61,233 nucleotides of DNA from Dehalococcoidia bacterium (GTDB taxonomy: Bacteria > Chloroflexota > Dehalococcoidia > Tepidiformales > Tepidiformaceae). Shown piece after piece: positions 41,336-50,195 of this stretch. The DNA lies in assembly GCA_022824925.1 (NCBI GenBank), contig JAJDYW010000015.1, forward strand, positions 1 through 61,233, given 5' to 3'. Position 1 is the first letter of the stretch, and every line of letters begins with the position of its first letter. A program made the translations under genes and the position numbers. The notes under the pieces are model-generated. The model searched no databases. It worked only from the letters and a program-made list of their open reading frames with translations, and had not been told where the DNA came from.

Positions 41336-43845
41336 CGCGTGGGTACCACCTCGACGATTGGGACGCGAAAGACCATCACGCTGCCCCGGGCGAACACGGT
41401 ATCGAGAAACGTCTCGAAGGGGGGAATCAGGCCGTCGCGGTAGAGGGATCGCTCGAGGTCCCCCACCACGACATACGTAGCGCCGAGCGCCCGCAGGGCG
41501 TCGACCGCCTCCAGCGCCGAGGAAGCCGTGTACACGCGGTCGACGAGGTCCTGGCGGCGGGCGATCTCGGCGTTCAGCTCGGGTGAGGCCCCGCGCCACG
41601 TGCGTTCATGCCCCGGCCAGCCGATCGGTGTCTGGAGGCCCGTCCGGTAGCCCACGCGCCCGGCCGACCCGTAGGAGCCTTCCGCGCCCTCCCGCGTGGG
41701 CCGTCCGTCCTCCCCCCGGAGCCAGACCCGCCCCGTTGCCTCCACCACAATGGCGTCCCGCTCGGCGTTGTCGTTCAGCCAGCGCACCAGCTCGTATTCC
41801 CCCCCCTCGAGCCGCTCGACGTAGCCCAGGCCGTCGAGGCCGGCGCGCACGGCGAAGTCCCCGGCCCGGTTGGGCGTGTTCGTCACGGCGAAGACGAGCG
41901 ACGCCCCGAGGAGCACGACGACCGGAGCGGCCGCGAGCAAGCGGTAGCGCGGGGGCGCGGCCCGGATCCCGGCCATGGCCCCCACGGCCCCGGCCACGGA
42001 GAGCACGATCCACGCCTGGTAGGAGAGCTTGAAGACCGTGTTGAGGCGGGGGATGAAGAAGAGGATGTCGCGCAGGAGCAGGAGCTCCGTGAGGTAGAGG
42101 AGGAAGACGCCGAGGGCTCCCAGCACCGCGATCGGCGTGGCGGGGTGGTTCCGGCGGTTCAGCACCAGGGCGGCGCCCGTCAGCAGCCAGAGGACCAGCG
42201 CGTAGAAGAACAGGGCGAGCCAGGCGCCGGCCATGCGCCCTCCGAGCGCGGAGCCAGGGCCCGAGCCGCTCTCGAACGGCGCCGCCGTCCGCTCGAAGCC
42301 GGCCAGGAACAACCAGATGACGATCGGCACGAGCACGGGCCCCAGGGCCAGGGCGAAGGGTGAGCCGGCGAGTCTGCTCCCCCACCGCCTCAGCCAGCGC
42401 CATCGCAGGCGTCGGACGTACCGCGCGGGCGGTTCCAGCGCCCGCCGGCCGGTCGCCCAGCCGACGACGGGCAACGTGAAGACGATGCCGGCCCCCCACA
42501 TGAGCAGGACGTGTTCGATGCGCGTGCCGCCCCCGCCGTAGGCGTACACACCCCCGTTCTCGGGACTGAAACCGGTCCACCAGGGGATGAAAAAGATGAC
42601 GGCCAGGATGGCCGGCGGCGCGAGCCACGTCGCAGTGTCGATGGCGGTTTCGCCGGGAGAGCGCTCGCGCCGGTTGCGGGCGAGGACGGCCAGCGCCAGC
42701 ACCGGCGAGAAGGCGAGAACGTCCCAGACGTTCACGAAGGCCAGCGACCCGAAGATGACCGCCACGCAGAGGAGCAGCGTGGGCCTGCGCCGGTGGTCGT
42801 GCCACGAGAGCGCCCCGCGCCCGCGCCAGAGGGCGGCCGCCGTCGCGAGGGCGAGCAGGACGCCGGGGATGGCCATGACGTGGGGGTGGAGATCCCCGAG
42901 CAGGAAGCTGAACGAGGGCGCCTCGGTCACCGTGAAGGGATAGCCGGGCTGCGGTCCCCAGTACGACATGCGGGACATGCGCCACCACGCCCAGTGGTCG
43001 TCGGGGTACCAGCGGGTTGCGGGGTCGAGGAGGAGGCCCGTGCAGGACTCGTCCGGAAGCGAGCCGCACCGCACCAGTCCCTCCGTCCCGAAGGCGTTGA
43101 AGACGGCCTCGTTGGCCACCCCGCGGGCGGAGGCGAGCTCGAAGACGCTGGCGAGGGGCCCCGCGAAGAGCAGCAGCAGCACGGCTCCCGCGCCGGCCCC
43201 GACGACCCAGAGCCGCGCCCGTCTCCCGAAGAGCCAGCGGGCAAGGGCCGCGGCGAGGGACGCGGCGGCCGCCCCCGCGCTTGCGAAGACGGCGCCGAGC
43301 GCGAGGTTGTAGCCGGAGGCGGGCCAGACATCGGCGGCGCCCGTGAGGACGGCGGCCTGCAGGTAGCCGCCGTAGTGGTAGCTCGCCGTTTCGCCCGCGA
43401 GCCAGGGGTCGTGCGGGGGGAACTCCGGGGAGACCAGCATCGCGTTCAGGTACAGGAAGTCCATCGGCTGCTCGGTGTGGGCGATGTCGGGAACGTGGGC
43501 GCGGAAGAAGGCGTATCCGAAGAACAGCGTCGAGAAGAGCGCTGCCGCCACCGCCATGCCGGGGAGGGCGAGACGCAGGGTGGGCAGGAAGCGCCGGTCG
43601 CTCGTCGCCACCACGAATGCGACGACTCCGAAGAGGGCGATGGCGAGGAGGAAGCCGCCTCGCCCCGCCGGCAGGACGTCGATCACCCGCAGCAGGAAAT
43701 AGCCCGCCGCCAGCAGCGTCAGCCCGAGGGCGAGGCTGAGACCGGCGCCGTAGTCGGGGAACGCGCGGAAGAGGCGAAAGGCGACCGGCAGCGCCAGCGC
43801 GGCAACGACGATCGCGACGCCCCAGAAGGCCAGCGCTTCAGTCAT
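41332..43845 (-). CDS. DUF2298 (TIGR03662, Chlor_Arch_YYY) membrane protein
   Basis: An 837-residue multi-pass protein. The family segments are plain: HTEQPMDFLYLNAM and PPHDPWLAGETASYHYGGY near residues 120-160, and FSFLLGDLHPHVMAIPG near 310. Several His and Asp in these external loops are conserved and could form a GT-C-type active site. DUF2298 proteins are known mainly from Chloroflexi and archaea and are usually encoded near TIGR03663 proteins, as here; their reaction is not established. Starts 6 bases after the ftsY stop and is coupled to the next gene by ATGA. Confidence 0.88.
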   Translation of the reverse strand: MTEALAFWGVAIVVAALALPVAFRLFRAFPDYGAGLSLALGLTLLAAGYFLLRVIDVLPAGRGGFLLAIALFGVVAFVVATSDRRFLPTLRLALPGMAVAAALFSTLFFGYAFFRAHVPDIAHTEQPMDFLYLNAMLVSPEFPPHDPWLAGETASYHYGGYLQAAVLTGAADVWPASGYNLALGAVFASAGAAAASLAAALARWLFGRRARLWVVGAGAGAVLLLLFAGPLASVFELASARGVANEAVFNAFGTEGLVRCGSLPDESCTGLLLDPATRWYPDDHWAWWRMSRMSYWGPQPGYPFTVTEAPSFSFLLGDLHPHVMAIPGVLLALATAAALWRGRGALSWHDHRRRPTLLLCVAVIFGSLAFVNVWDVLAFSPVLALAVLARNRRERSPGETAIDTATWLAPPAILAVIFFIPWWTGFSPENGGVYAYGGGGTRIEHVLLMWGAGIVFTLPVVGWATGRRALEPPARYVRRLRWRWLRRWGSRLAGSPFALALGPVLVPIVIWLFLAGFERTAAPFESGSGPGSALGGRMAGAWLALFFYALVLWLLTGAALVLNRRNHPATPIAVLGALGVFLLYLTELLLLRDILFFIPRLNTVFKLSYQAWIVLSVAGAVGAMAGIRAAPPRYRLLAAAPVVVLLGASLVFAVTNTPNRAGDFAVRAGLDGLGYVERLEGGEYELVRWLNDNAERDAIVVEATGRVWLRGEDGRPTREGAEGSYGSAGRVGYRTGLQTPIGWPGHERTWRGASPELNAEIARRQDLVDRVYTASSALEAVDALRALGATYVVVGDLERSLYRDGLIPPFETFLDTVFARGSVMVFRVPIVEVVPTR

Positions 43846-43851
43846 GGGGTC

Positions 43852-44850
43852 TCACACGAGGAACGCATCGACGAAGGTCTCGGCGTCGAAGGGCGCGAGG
43901 TCGCCGAGACCCTCGCCCGTTCCGATCAGGCGCACGGGCACGCCCAGCTCGGAGGCGATCGCGAAGACGATGCCCCCGCGGGCGGTGCCGTCCAGCTTGG
44001 CCAGCACCAGCCCGGTCACGCCCACCGCCTCCGTGAACGCGCGCGCCTGGAGCAGCCCGTTCTGACCCGTCGTCGCGTCCAGCACCAGGAGCGTCTCGTG
44101 GGGGGCATCGGGGTAGCGTCGCTGGATGATGCGGGTGACTTTCTTCAGCTCCTCCATCAGGTTCGACTTCGTGTGGAGGCGGCCAGCCGTATCGACGATG
44201 GCGGCGGCGGCGCCGTCCGCTTCCGCCGCGGAGAGCGCGTCAAACACGACGGCGCCCGGATCGCCTCCGGGCTGGTGCCCCACCACGCGCACGTCCAGCC
44301 GCTCGCCCCAGGTCCGGAGCTGGTCGATGGCGGCGGCCCGGAACGTGTCCGCGGCGGCGAGGACGGGCGTGTGGCCGCCATCCTTCAGGGCCGATGCGAG
44401 CTTGGCGATGGAGGTCGTCTTGCCCGCCCCGTTCACGCCCACCACCAGGATGACGAGGAGCTCGGGGAAGGGCGCGTCCCAGCGCGGAGGACCGCCGGCG
44501 GGAGACTCCAGGATGGCGACGAGCTCGCGGCGCAGAATCTCCCGCACCTCGGCCGAGGTGGTCGCGCGCGTCTCCCGGACCTCCTCGCGCACCGCGTCCA
44601 GGATCCGTTCCGTCGTGGCGATGCCGGTGTCGGCCGCGATCAGGATCTCTTCGAGCTCTTCCCAGAGCTCGTCGTCGAACTCCTGCCGGTCGAAGAGGCG
44701 GCCGAGCTGGCCCAGGAGGCCCGAGCGGCTGCGGGCGAGGGCGCGCCCCGACTGGGCCTGGATCTCCTCTACCTGCTCGGGGGTGAAGGCCGGGTCGCCG
44801 GAGGAGGAGTCGGCGCCGCCGGAGTCGTTCCGTCTTCGCCAGAACCGCAT
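43852..44850 (-). CDS. ftsY: Signal recognition particle receptor FtsY
   Basis: GTPase that docks SRP-ribosome complexes at the membrane. The 332-residue protein has a short charged N terminus, the helical N domain (about 40-125) and the NG GTPase with GVNGAGKTT at 138-146, ADTFRAAA near 165, DTAGR near 219 and AKLDGTARGG near 280. The long acidic A domain of E. coli is missing, as in many bacteria. A GGAAGGA box precedes the ATG. It sits 68 bases after smc in the classical rnc-smc-ftsY order. Confidence 0.96.
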   Translation of the reverse strand: MRFWRRRNDSGGADSSSGDPAFTPEQVEEIQAQSGRALARSRSGLLGQLGRLFDRQEFDDELWEELEEILIAADTGIATTERILDAVREEVRETRATTSAEVREILRRELVAILESPAGGPPRWDAPFPELLVILVVGVNGAGKTTSIAKLASALKDGGHTPVLAAADTFRAAAIDQLRTWGERLDVRVVGHQPGGDPGAVVFDALSAAEADGAAAAIVDTAGRLHTKSNLMEELKKVTRIIQRRYPDAPHETLLVLDATTGQNGLLQARAFTEAVGVTGLVLAKLDGTARGGIVFAIASELGVPVRLIGTGEGLGDLAPFDAETFVDAFLV

Positions 44851-44918
44851 CGCCCATCCTTCCGTCCGCCGCCGGCGGCGCCGCCGCCCGGATTCTGCCG
44901 CAGCCCCCCGTGAACCTG

Positions 44919-47900
44919 CTAGCTGCTGGCCGCTCCGGCGGTTGCCCGCGGCTCGGCGGGGGCTTCCTCGCGGGTCTCCCGTGTCGGCGGACCGCCGGTG
45001 GGAATGTCCGAAAGGCGAAGGGAGAGGGTACTGGAAATTCCGCCCGGACCCATGGAGACGCCGTAGATTGCGTCGGTCGCCTCTATCGTCCGGCGGTTGT
45101 GCGTCACGATGAGGAACTGCGTGCGATCCGCGAGCCGGTTCAGCTCGGCCACGAAACGGCCGACGTTCGCTTCGTCGAGCGCGGCATCGACCTCGTCCAG
45201 TACGCAGAAGGGCGCCGGGTTCGCCGAGAGGAGCGCGAAGAGGAGCGCCACGGCCGTGAGCGAACGCTCGCCGCCCGAGAGGAGGCTGAGGCTGCTCAGG
45301 CGCTTCCCCGGCGGCTGGGCCTCGATCTCGATGCCCGACTCGATGATGTCGTCCGGGTCCAGCAGTTTCAGGCGGGCGGCGCCGCCCCCGAAAAAGGCCG
45401 TGAAATAGCTGCCGAATGCCTCGTCGACCTGGCTGAAGGTGGCGCGGAAGCGGGTGCGAATCTCGCCGTTCAGCTCGACGATCGCGCCCTGGAGCTGCGT
45501 TTCGGCCTCGGTCAGGTCCTGGATCTGCTCGGTCAGGAAGGTGTGGCGCTCCTCGCTCTCCCGGAACTCCTCGGGAGCCTCCTGGTTGATGGGCCCGAGC
45601 TTTCGGATGCCCTCGCGGGTGTCGGCGATCTCCTGCTCGATGGCGCCGAGGTCCGGCGCCTGGCTCCCGGCGGCGGTCGTCTCGATGCCACCGCTGGCGG
45701 CGGTCGAGAGGCCCTCGCGGGCCATGTCCTGGTGCAGTGTCTCGAGCCGCTCGCGCGCGCGGTCCAGGTCCGTTTCCAGCTCGAGGCGCCGCCTGCGCGC
45801 TTCGAGCAGTGCGCTCTGCGCCTCGGAGTAGTCAGCCTGGACGGTGCGTTCGTGGTTCTCCAGCCGGGTGAGTTCGTCGCGGTCGGGAGCCGTGTCCTCG
45901 CTGGACTGCTCCTGCTCGAGGCGGAGCTGCTCGAACTCGGCGGCCTGGCGCTCGATCGCATCGGCGTAGTTGGCGGCTTCCAGTTCGAGGTTTTCGGCGC
46001 GGAGGTTGCGCTGGCCGATCTGGCCGCCGAGCCGCTCGATGGCGCGCTTCTGCTGCTCGCGTGCCAGCACGTGCGCCTTCGCCTCGCCCTCCGCCGAGGC
46101 CAGCCGCCCGCTGGCCCCGGCCACCTCGTCGGCGGCTGCCTCGACTCGCCCGGGGGAAGCCTCAGTCTCGGGGGTCAACGCCTCGAGCTCCCCGTCGACG
46201 CCCTCCCGCCGCTCCCTGAGCTCGGCCAGGAGCGCCCGTGCTTCGGCGGCCGCTCGCTCGTCGAACGTCTCGGCGGTCAGGGCGGCGCTGCGGGCGAGCA
46301 CGGCGCCCATCTCGCGCCGGATGCGGTGCAGGCGGTCACGCTCGCGGGCGCGGGCCCCGAGGGCCTCGTCGAGGGCGCCCCGGCTCTCCTCGTGGGCGCG
46401 GTCGCTCTCCTCGACCAGCCGGACAAGCCGCTCGACCGTCTCGCGCGCCCCCTCGACTTGCGCGCGGTTCTCCGCCACGACCTCTTCGAGCTTGGCAATC
46501 TGTCCGGGCAACTCGTCGATCTCCCGCTGCCGGGAGAAGCTGAACGGGCTCTCCGCGGCCGACGTGACGCCGCCCGTGATGACCCCCGAGGGGTCGAGGA
46601 ACACGCCATCCACGGTGACGACCGCGCCGAGCCCCCGGCTGAGCATGCGCTTCGCCACGTTCATGTCCTCGACGACGATGACGCGGCCGAGCAGGGTATC
46701 GACGACGTCCCGGTAGCGGCTCTCGCAGCGCACGAGGCGCGAGGCAACGCCCACGACGCCCCGTTCCTTCTGCAGGTTGAGCGGGTAGACCTTGCGAAGG
46801 GCATCAAGGGGCAGGAACTGGGCCCGCCCGCGTGCGCCCTCCCGCAGCAGCTCGATGGCGTGCAGGGCCTGGCCCTCGTGTTCCACGATGATGGCGTGGA
46901 GGTGGTTCTCCAGGGCGGCGTTGATGGCCGCCTCGAGCCCTGCCGGCACCTTCAGGTGCCGCGACAGGAGTCCGATGACGCCGCTCACCTCGGGCGCCTC
47001 GCCGAGGCTCCCGGGCTTCACGTTCTCGATCAGCACCTGGCCCATGATGAGCGCGTTGCGCGTCCCTGTGGCGATCCCCTCGCTCTCCGCCTGCACCCGC
47101 TTGAGGACTTCCAGGCGGCCTTCCAGGCGGTCGAGCTCGCGGCGGGGTTCCTGGCCGGCCTGCTCCAGCGCGCGGAGCTCGCTCTGGACCCGCGTGAGCC
47201 GCTCCCGTGCGCCCGCGGCCGCGCTGCGCGCCTCGCGCAGACGCTCCTCGGCCGCGCCGGCGCCCTCGCTCAGCTCCGCGTAGCGCCGCCCGTAGCCAAC
47301 GAGCTCCACGAGAAGCTGCTTGCGGCGCGCCTCGAGGCGCGTGGCCTCGGGCCCCTCGCCTGCGGGGACGGCGGCGCGCTCGACGATGCCGGTCTGCTCG
47401 CGGATGCGCTGGTCGAGCGCGGCCAGCTGTCCCCGCAGCTCCTCGGCCCGCCGGTGGAGGGCGGCGTCCTCCCGCTGGGCCAGGGCGAGCGCTTCACGGT
47501 CCCGTTCGAGCGACGTGCGCAGGGCCTCGATCTCCTCCGCCAACTCCATGCTGCGCCGCTCGCTCTCGAGGTCGGCCGCGGCAAGCATGGCCTTCTCCCC
47601 TTCCAGCGCCTCGACCTCGGTGCGCAGCTCCGCCTGCCGGGTGGTGGTCATGGCGTGGCGTTCCCGGTCGAGGGCGAGCGCGTGTTCGAGCGAGCGGATG
47701 CGGGCATCGAGCGTGTCACGGTCCCCGTTGCGCCGCGAGACGGCTTCCCGGCGCCGGGCGATCTCCTCGCCGAGCGCCTGCAGTTGCTCCTCGAGCGTCG
47801 CGACCCGGGCCTCCGCCGACTCGTCCTCGGCCCCGCGCTGGTCGAGCTCGGCCTGGGCGCGGACGATGGCGTTGCGGGTCTCGCTCCAGCGTCCGGAGTA

Positions 47901-48587
47901 GAGGCGTCGGAGCAGCGTGGCGAGGTGGTTCGAGAGGTCGCGGTGCTCGCTCGCGCGGTTCGCCTGGCGCCGCAGGAGCCGCAGCCGGGGCTCGAGCTCG
48001 TCGACCACGATCTGGACCTTCGCCATGTTCTCCCGCGTGCTGGCGAGGCGGTTGTGCGCGTCCGCGATCTTCTGCCGGAAGGGCTTCACGTCCGCGGCTT
48101 CGTCGATGAGCGAGCGGCGCTCCTGGGGCGAAAGGCTGAGCACCTCGTCCACCATCCCCTGGCCCATGATGGCGTAGCTGTTCTGGCCGACGTTCGCCTT
48201 CTGCAGGAGGTCGTTCAGGTCGCGCAGGCGGATGCGGGAGCCGTTCAGCAGGTACTCGGTGTCCCCATCGCGGTAGGCGCGGCGCCCGATCTGGATCTCC
48301 GTGAAGTCGAGGGGCAGCCAGCCGTCGCTGTTGTCCAGCGTGAGGGTGACTTCGGCCATCCCCAGGGGCGGTCGGTCGCCCGCCCCGGAGAAGATGACGT
48401 CTTCCTGCTTGCGGGCGCGGAGCAGGCGCAGGCCCTGCTCGCCGAGAACCCAGCGGACGGCGTCGGCCACGTTGCTCTTGCCGGAGCCGTTCGGTCCGAT
48501 GATGGCGGTCACGCCCGAGCCGAACTCCAGGGAGGTCTGCTGGGCGAAGCTCTTGAACCCGTGGATGGTGAGCCGCTTGACGTACAT
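44919..48587 (-). CDS. smc: Chromosome segregation protein SMC
   Basis: Condensin ATPase that organises the chromosome. The 1222-residue protein shows Walker A GPNGSGKSN at 31-39, a long coiled coil, a central hinge (about 510-680, with Gly-rich turns), the returning coiled coil, then the signature LSGGERSLTAVALLFAL near 1120 and Walker B CVLDEVDAALDEAN near 1145. A short C-terminal tail rich in Thr, Glu and Pro follows. It starts 2 bases after the rnc stop, so the two are co-translated. ScpA and ScpB are not in the window. Confidence 0.97.
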   Translation of the reverse strand: MYVKRLTIHGFKSFAQQTSLEFGSGVTAIIGPNGSGKSNVADAVRWVLGEQGLRLLRARKQEDVIFSGAGDRPPLGMAEVTLTLDNSDGWLPLDFTEIQIGRRAYRDGDTEYLLNGSRIRLRDLNDLLQKANVGQNSYAIMGQGMVDEVLSLSPQERRSLIDEAADVKPFRQKIADAHNRLASTRENMAKVQIVVDELEPRLRLLRRQANRASEHRDLSNHLATLLRRLYSGRWSETRNAIVRAQAELDQRGAEDESAEARVATLEEQLQALGEEIARRREAVSRRNGDRDTLDARIRSLEHALALDRERHAMTTTRQAELRTEVEALEGEKAMLAAADLESERRSMELAEEIEALRTSLERDREALALAQREDAALHRRAEELRGQLAALDQRIREQTGIVERAAVPAGEGPEATRLEARRKQLLVELVGYGRRYAELSEGAGAAEERLREARSAAAGARERLTRVQSELRALEQAGQEPRRELDRLEGRLEVLKRVQAESEGIATGTRNALIMGQVLIENVKPGSLGEAPEVSGVIGLLSRHLKVPAGLEAAINAALENHLHAIIVEHEGQALHAIELLREGARGRAQFLPLDALRKVYPLNLQKERGVVGVASRLVRCESRYRDVVDTLLGRVIVVEDMNVAKRMLSRGLGAVVTVDGVFLDPSGVITGGVTSAAESPFSFSRQREIDELPGQIAKLEEVVAENRAQVEGARETVERLVRLVEESDRAHEESRGALDEALGARARERDRLHRIRREMGAVLARSAALTAETFDERAAAEARALLAELRERREGVDGELEALTPETEASPGRVEAAADEVAGASGRLASAEGEAKAHVLAREQQKRAIERLGGQIGQRNLRAENLELEAANYADAIERQAAEFEQLRLEQEQSSEDTAPDRDELTRLENHERTVQADYSEAQSALLEARRRRLELETDLDRARERLETLHQDMAREGLSTAASGGIETTAAGSQAPDLGAIEQEIADTREGIRKLGPINQEAPEEFRESEERHTFLTEQIQDLTEAETQLQGAIVELNGEIRTRFRATFSQVDEAFGSYFTAFFGGGAARLKLLDPDDIIESGIEIEAQPPGKRLSSLSLLSGGERSLTAVALLFALLSANPAPFCVLDEVDAALDEANVGRFVAELNRLADRTQFLIVTHNRRTIEATDAIYGVSMGPGGISSTLSLRLSDIPTGGPPTRETREEAPAEPRATAGAASS

Positions 48588-48589
48588 GC

Positions 48590-49318
48590 TCAGGCCCCCG
48601 CGGGCACGCCCGCCTCGGCGCCGGCGGCGAGCACGGCGTGGGCCTGGCGGGCGGCCTCGTGCTGGGCCGCACGCTTGCTCGACCCCGCTCCTCGCCCGAG
48701 CATCTCGCCCGATACCCGAACCTCCACCACGAAGCGTTGCCCCTCCTCCCGAGCCTGCTCGTCAACAGTCACATAATCCGGGGGCTGGTGCCAGCGCGCC
48801 TGCACGAGGTGCTGGAGCGCGGACTTGGGGTCGAGGGAGGGGCCACGGTCGCGGAGGCGGTCGATCTCCGGTTTGAGCAGGCGCAGGATGAGGGCGCGGG
48901 CGACGTTGAGCCCGTGCCCGTGGTACACCGCACCCACCAGCGCCTCGAACGCCCCCGCCAGGTTGCGGTCGCGATCACGCCCCCCGGCGCTCTCCTCGCC
49001 CCGCCCGAGGATGAGGTACTCGCCCAGATCGAAGCGGCGGGCGGCGCTGGCGAGCGTGCTGCCCCGCACGATCTCCGCCCGCATGCGCGTCAGCTCCCCC
49101 TCCGACGCATCGGGATAGGCGCGGAAGAGCGCATTCGCCACCACCATGCCGAGAATCGCGTCGCCGAGAAACTCGAGGCGTTCGTTGGGCGTTGCCTCGG
49201 AGGCACTCTCGTTGGGGTAGGAGGCGTGGGTCAGGGCTTCGCAGAGAAGGTCGCCGGAAAGGGGCTTGATGCCAAGCCTCTCCGCCAGGTCGCCGCTCCG
49301 GGGGGGCGACTGGACCAC
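48590..49318 (-). CDS. rnc: Ribonuclease III
   Basis: Cuts double-stranded RNA, notably rRNA precursors. The 242-residue protein has the signature ERLEFLGDAILGMVV near residue 48, the catalytic GAFEALVGAVYHGHG segment near 123, and a C-terminal dsRNA-binding domain (about 160-235, ending RAAQHEAARQAHAVL). The GTG at 49318 is preferred because GGAGAG lies 10 bases upstream; a TTG at 49336 would place that box inside the gene. A strong promoter lies at 49374-49403, and rnc is the first gene of the long minus-strand train. Confidence 0.95.
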   Translation of the reverse strand: MVQSPPRSGDLAERLGIKPLSGDLLCEALTHASYPNESASEATPNERLEFLGDAILGMVVANALFRAYPDASEGELTRMRAEIVRGSTLASAARRFDLGEYLILGRGEESAGGRDRDRNLAGAFEALVGAVYHGHGLNVARALILRLLKPEIDRLRDRGPSLDPKSALQHLVQARWHQPPDYVTVDEQAREEGQRFVVEVRVSGEMLGRGAGSSKRAAQHEAARQAHAVLAAGAEAGVPAGA

Positions 49319-49373
49319 GGCAACCGTGCTCTCCAAATTGCCCCCACGCTCTCTGAATTGTTAGGGTTCCTTG

Positions 49374-49403
49374 ATCATATCGGCGGGCGTTTCAAAGTGT
49401 CAA
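49374..49403 (-). promoter_or_regulatory. Strong sigma-70-type promoter of rnc-smc-ftsY operon
   Basis: On the minus strand a perfect TTGACA (49403-49398) and TATGAT (49379-49374) are spaced by 18 bases. The transcript would begin near 49367, giving a leader of about 50 bases. It is the best promoter match in the window and its -35 overlaps that of the divergent gene. Confidence 0.8.
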
Positions 49404-49418
49404 GAAACCGGCTATTCT
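49390..49418 (+). promoter_or_regulatory. Putative promoter of the zinc-finger/HTH gene
   Basis: TTTCAA (49390-49395) and TATTCT (49413-49418) with 17-base spacing, 15 bases before the ATG at 49434. It overlaps the rnc promoter on the other strand, so the two may compete. Confidence 0.45.
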
Positions 49419-49433
49419 CCGGGCTCCACGCCC

Positions 49434-49829
49434 ATGACTGACACCTTCCGCGCCGACCCCTGCTCGATCTGCGCCGAACCCGTGGAGCGCCATACGGAGT
49501 CGTACTGCAACGGCTGCGGGCGGCTGTTCCACCTGAACCAGCGGGAGGACCTTCCCGGGCGCGATTGCGGAACCGTCTCCCTGAGCGAAGCCCACCTCGC
49601 CCTGGAGTTCCTCTGCAACGCCTGCCTGGAGGCGGCCCCCGCCGCCTCGCCGACGCTGGACGCCGTGCTGGATCTCTCCGAGGCGGCGCAGGCGGCGGGC
49701 ATGAGCGAGCCGGAGCTGGCGCAGGCGGCAGCCGCGGGCTCGGTCCCGCACCGGCGCACTGCCGGCGGCTCCCTGCTCTTCGAGCGCGAGGCGATCGAGG
49801 GGCTGCTGCGCGCGCGAGGGCGGGCGTGA
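49434..49829 (+). CDS. Treble-clef zinc-finger protein with C-terminal HTH-like domain
   Basis: A 131-residue protein of unknown family. The N-terminal half has C10, C13, C25, C28, H33, C45, C61 and C64, a cross-brace-like ligand pattern that resembles eukaryotic PHD/RING fingers (C4HC3) apart from the spacing after His33. The C-terminal half (about 76-131: DLSEAAQAAGMSEPELAQAA... FEREAIEGLLRAR) looks like a MerR/excisionase-type helix-turn-helix. A DNA-binding or regulatory role is inferred. It is divergent from rnc with overlapping promoters, and its TGA overlaps the GTG of the next gene. Confidence 0.65.
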   Translation: MTDTFRADPCSICAEPVERHTESYCNGCGRLFHLNQREDLPGRDCGTVSLSEAHLALEFLCNACLEAAPAASPTLDAVLDLSEAAQAAGMSEPELAQAAAAGSVPHRRTAGGSLLFEREAIEGLLRARGRA

Positions 49830-50140
49830 GCCCCTCGCGGCGCCGGAGGCGGCGCATTCGCGGTCCCGCCGAGGGCGGCGGCGAGGGGCAGTCGCGGTCG
49901 CAGCCGGCCGCCCCGCAGCTGGCGGAGTGGCGCTGGCGCACCATGCCCGTGTTCATCGCCCTCTCCGTGGGCCTCTTCGTGGGCATGCTGCTGGGAACCG
50001 GCGCCGTCGCGGGTGGGAGCATCGTCGCGACCATCGTCTTCCTCGTCGTGGCTGGCATGATGGGCATCTCGCTCTCCCGCTTCATCATGCGGTTGCTGAT
50101 GCAGCGCGGGATCATCAAGCCGCAGGCGCGGCGTCGCTGA
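49826..50140 (+). CDS. Small two-helix membrane protein
   Basis: A 104-residue protein with a very basic N terminus (RRRRRRIR), a linker, and two hydrophobic helices (about 40-61 and 64-84) and a basic C terminus, so both ends are likely cytosolic. No family was recognised. The GTG at 49826 overlaps the stop of the zinc-finger gene (GTGA), so the two proteins are made together and may act together. Confidence 0.6.
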   Translation: MSPSRRRRRRIRGPAEGGGEGQSRSQPAAPQLAEWRWRTMPVFIALSVGLFVGMLLGTGAVAGGSIVATIVFLVVAGMMGISLSRFIMRLLMQRGIIKPQARRR

Positions 50141-50195
50141 GCTTCCTTCCCAACCCGGTGTGGCATGATGCCGCGACCTACGCAGGGGGAAGGCG

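Noticed and set aside
44910..48776. 1288-codon plus-strand reading frame opposite smc
   Set aside because: It is a high-GC antisense shadow: composition is Leu/Ala/Arg/Glu repeats without domain motifs, while the minus strand has full SMC Walker and signature motifs.
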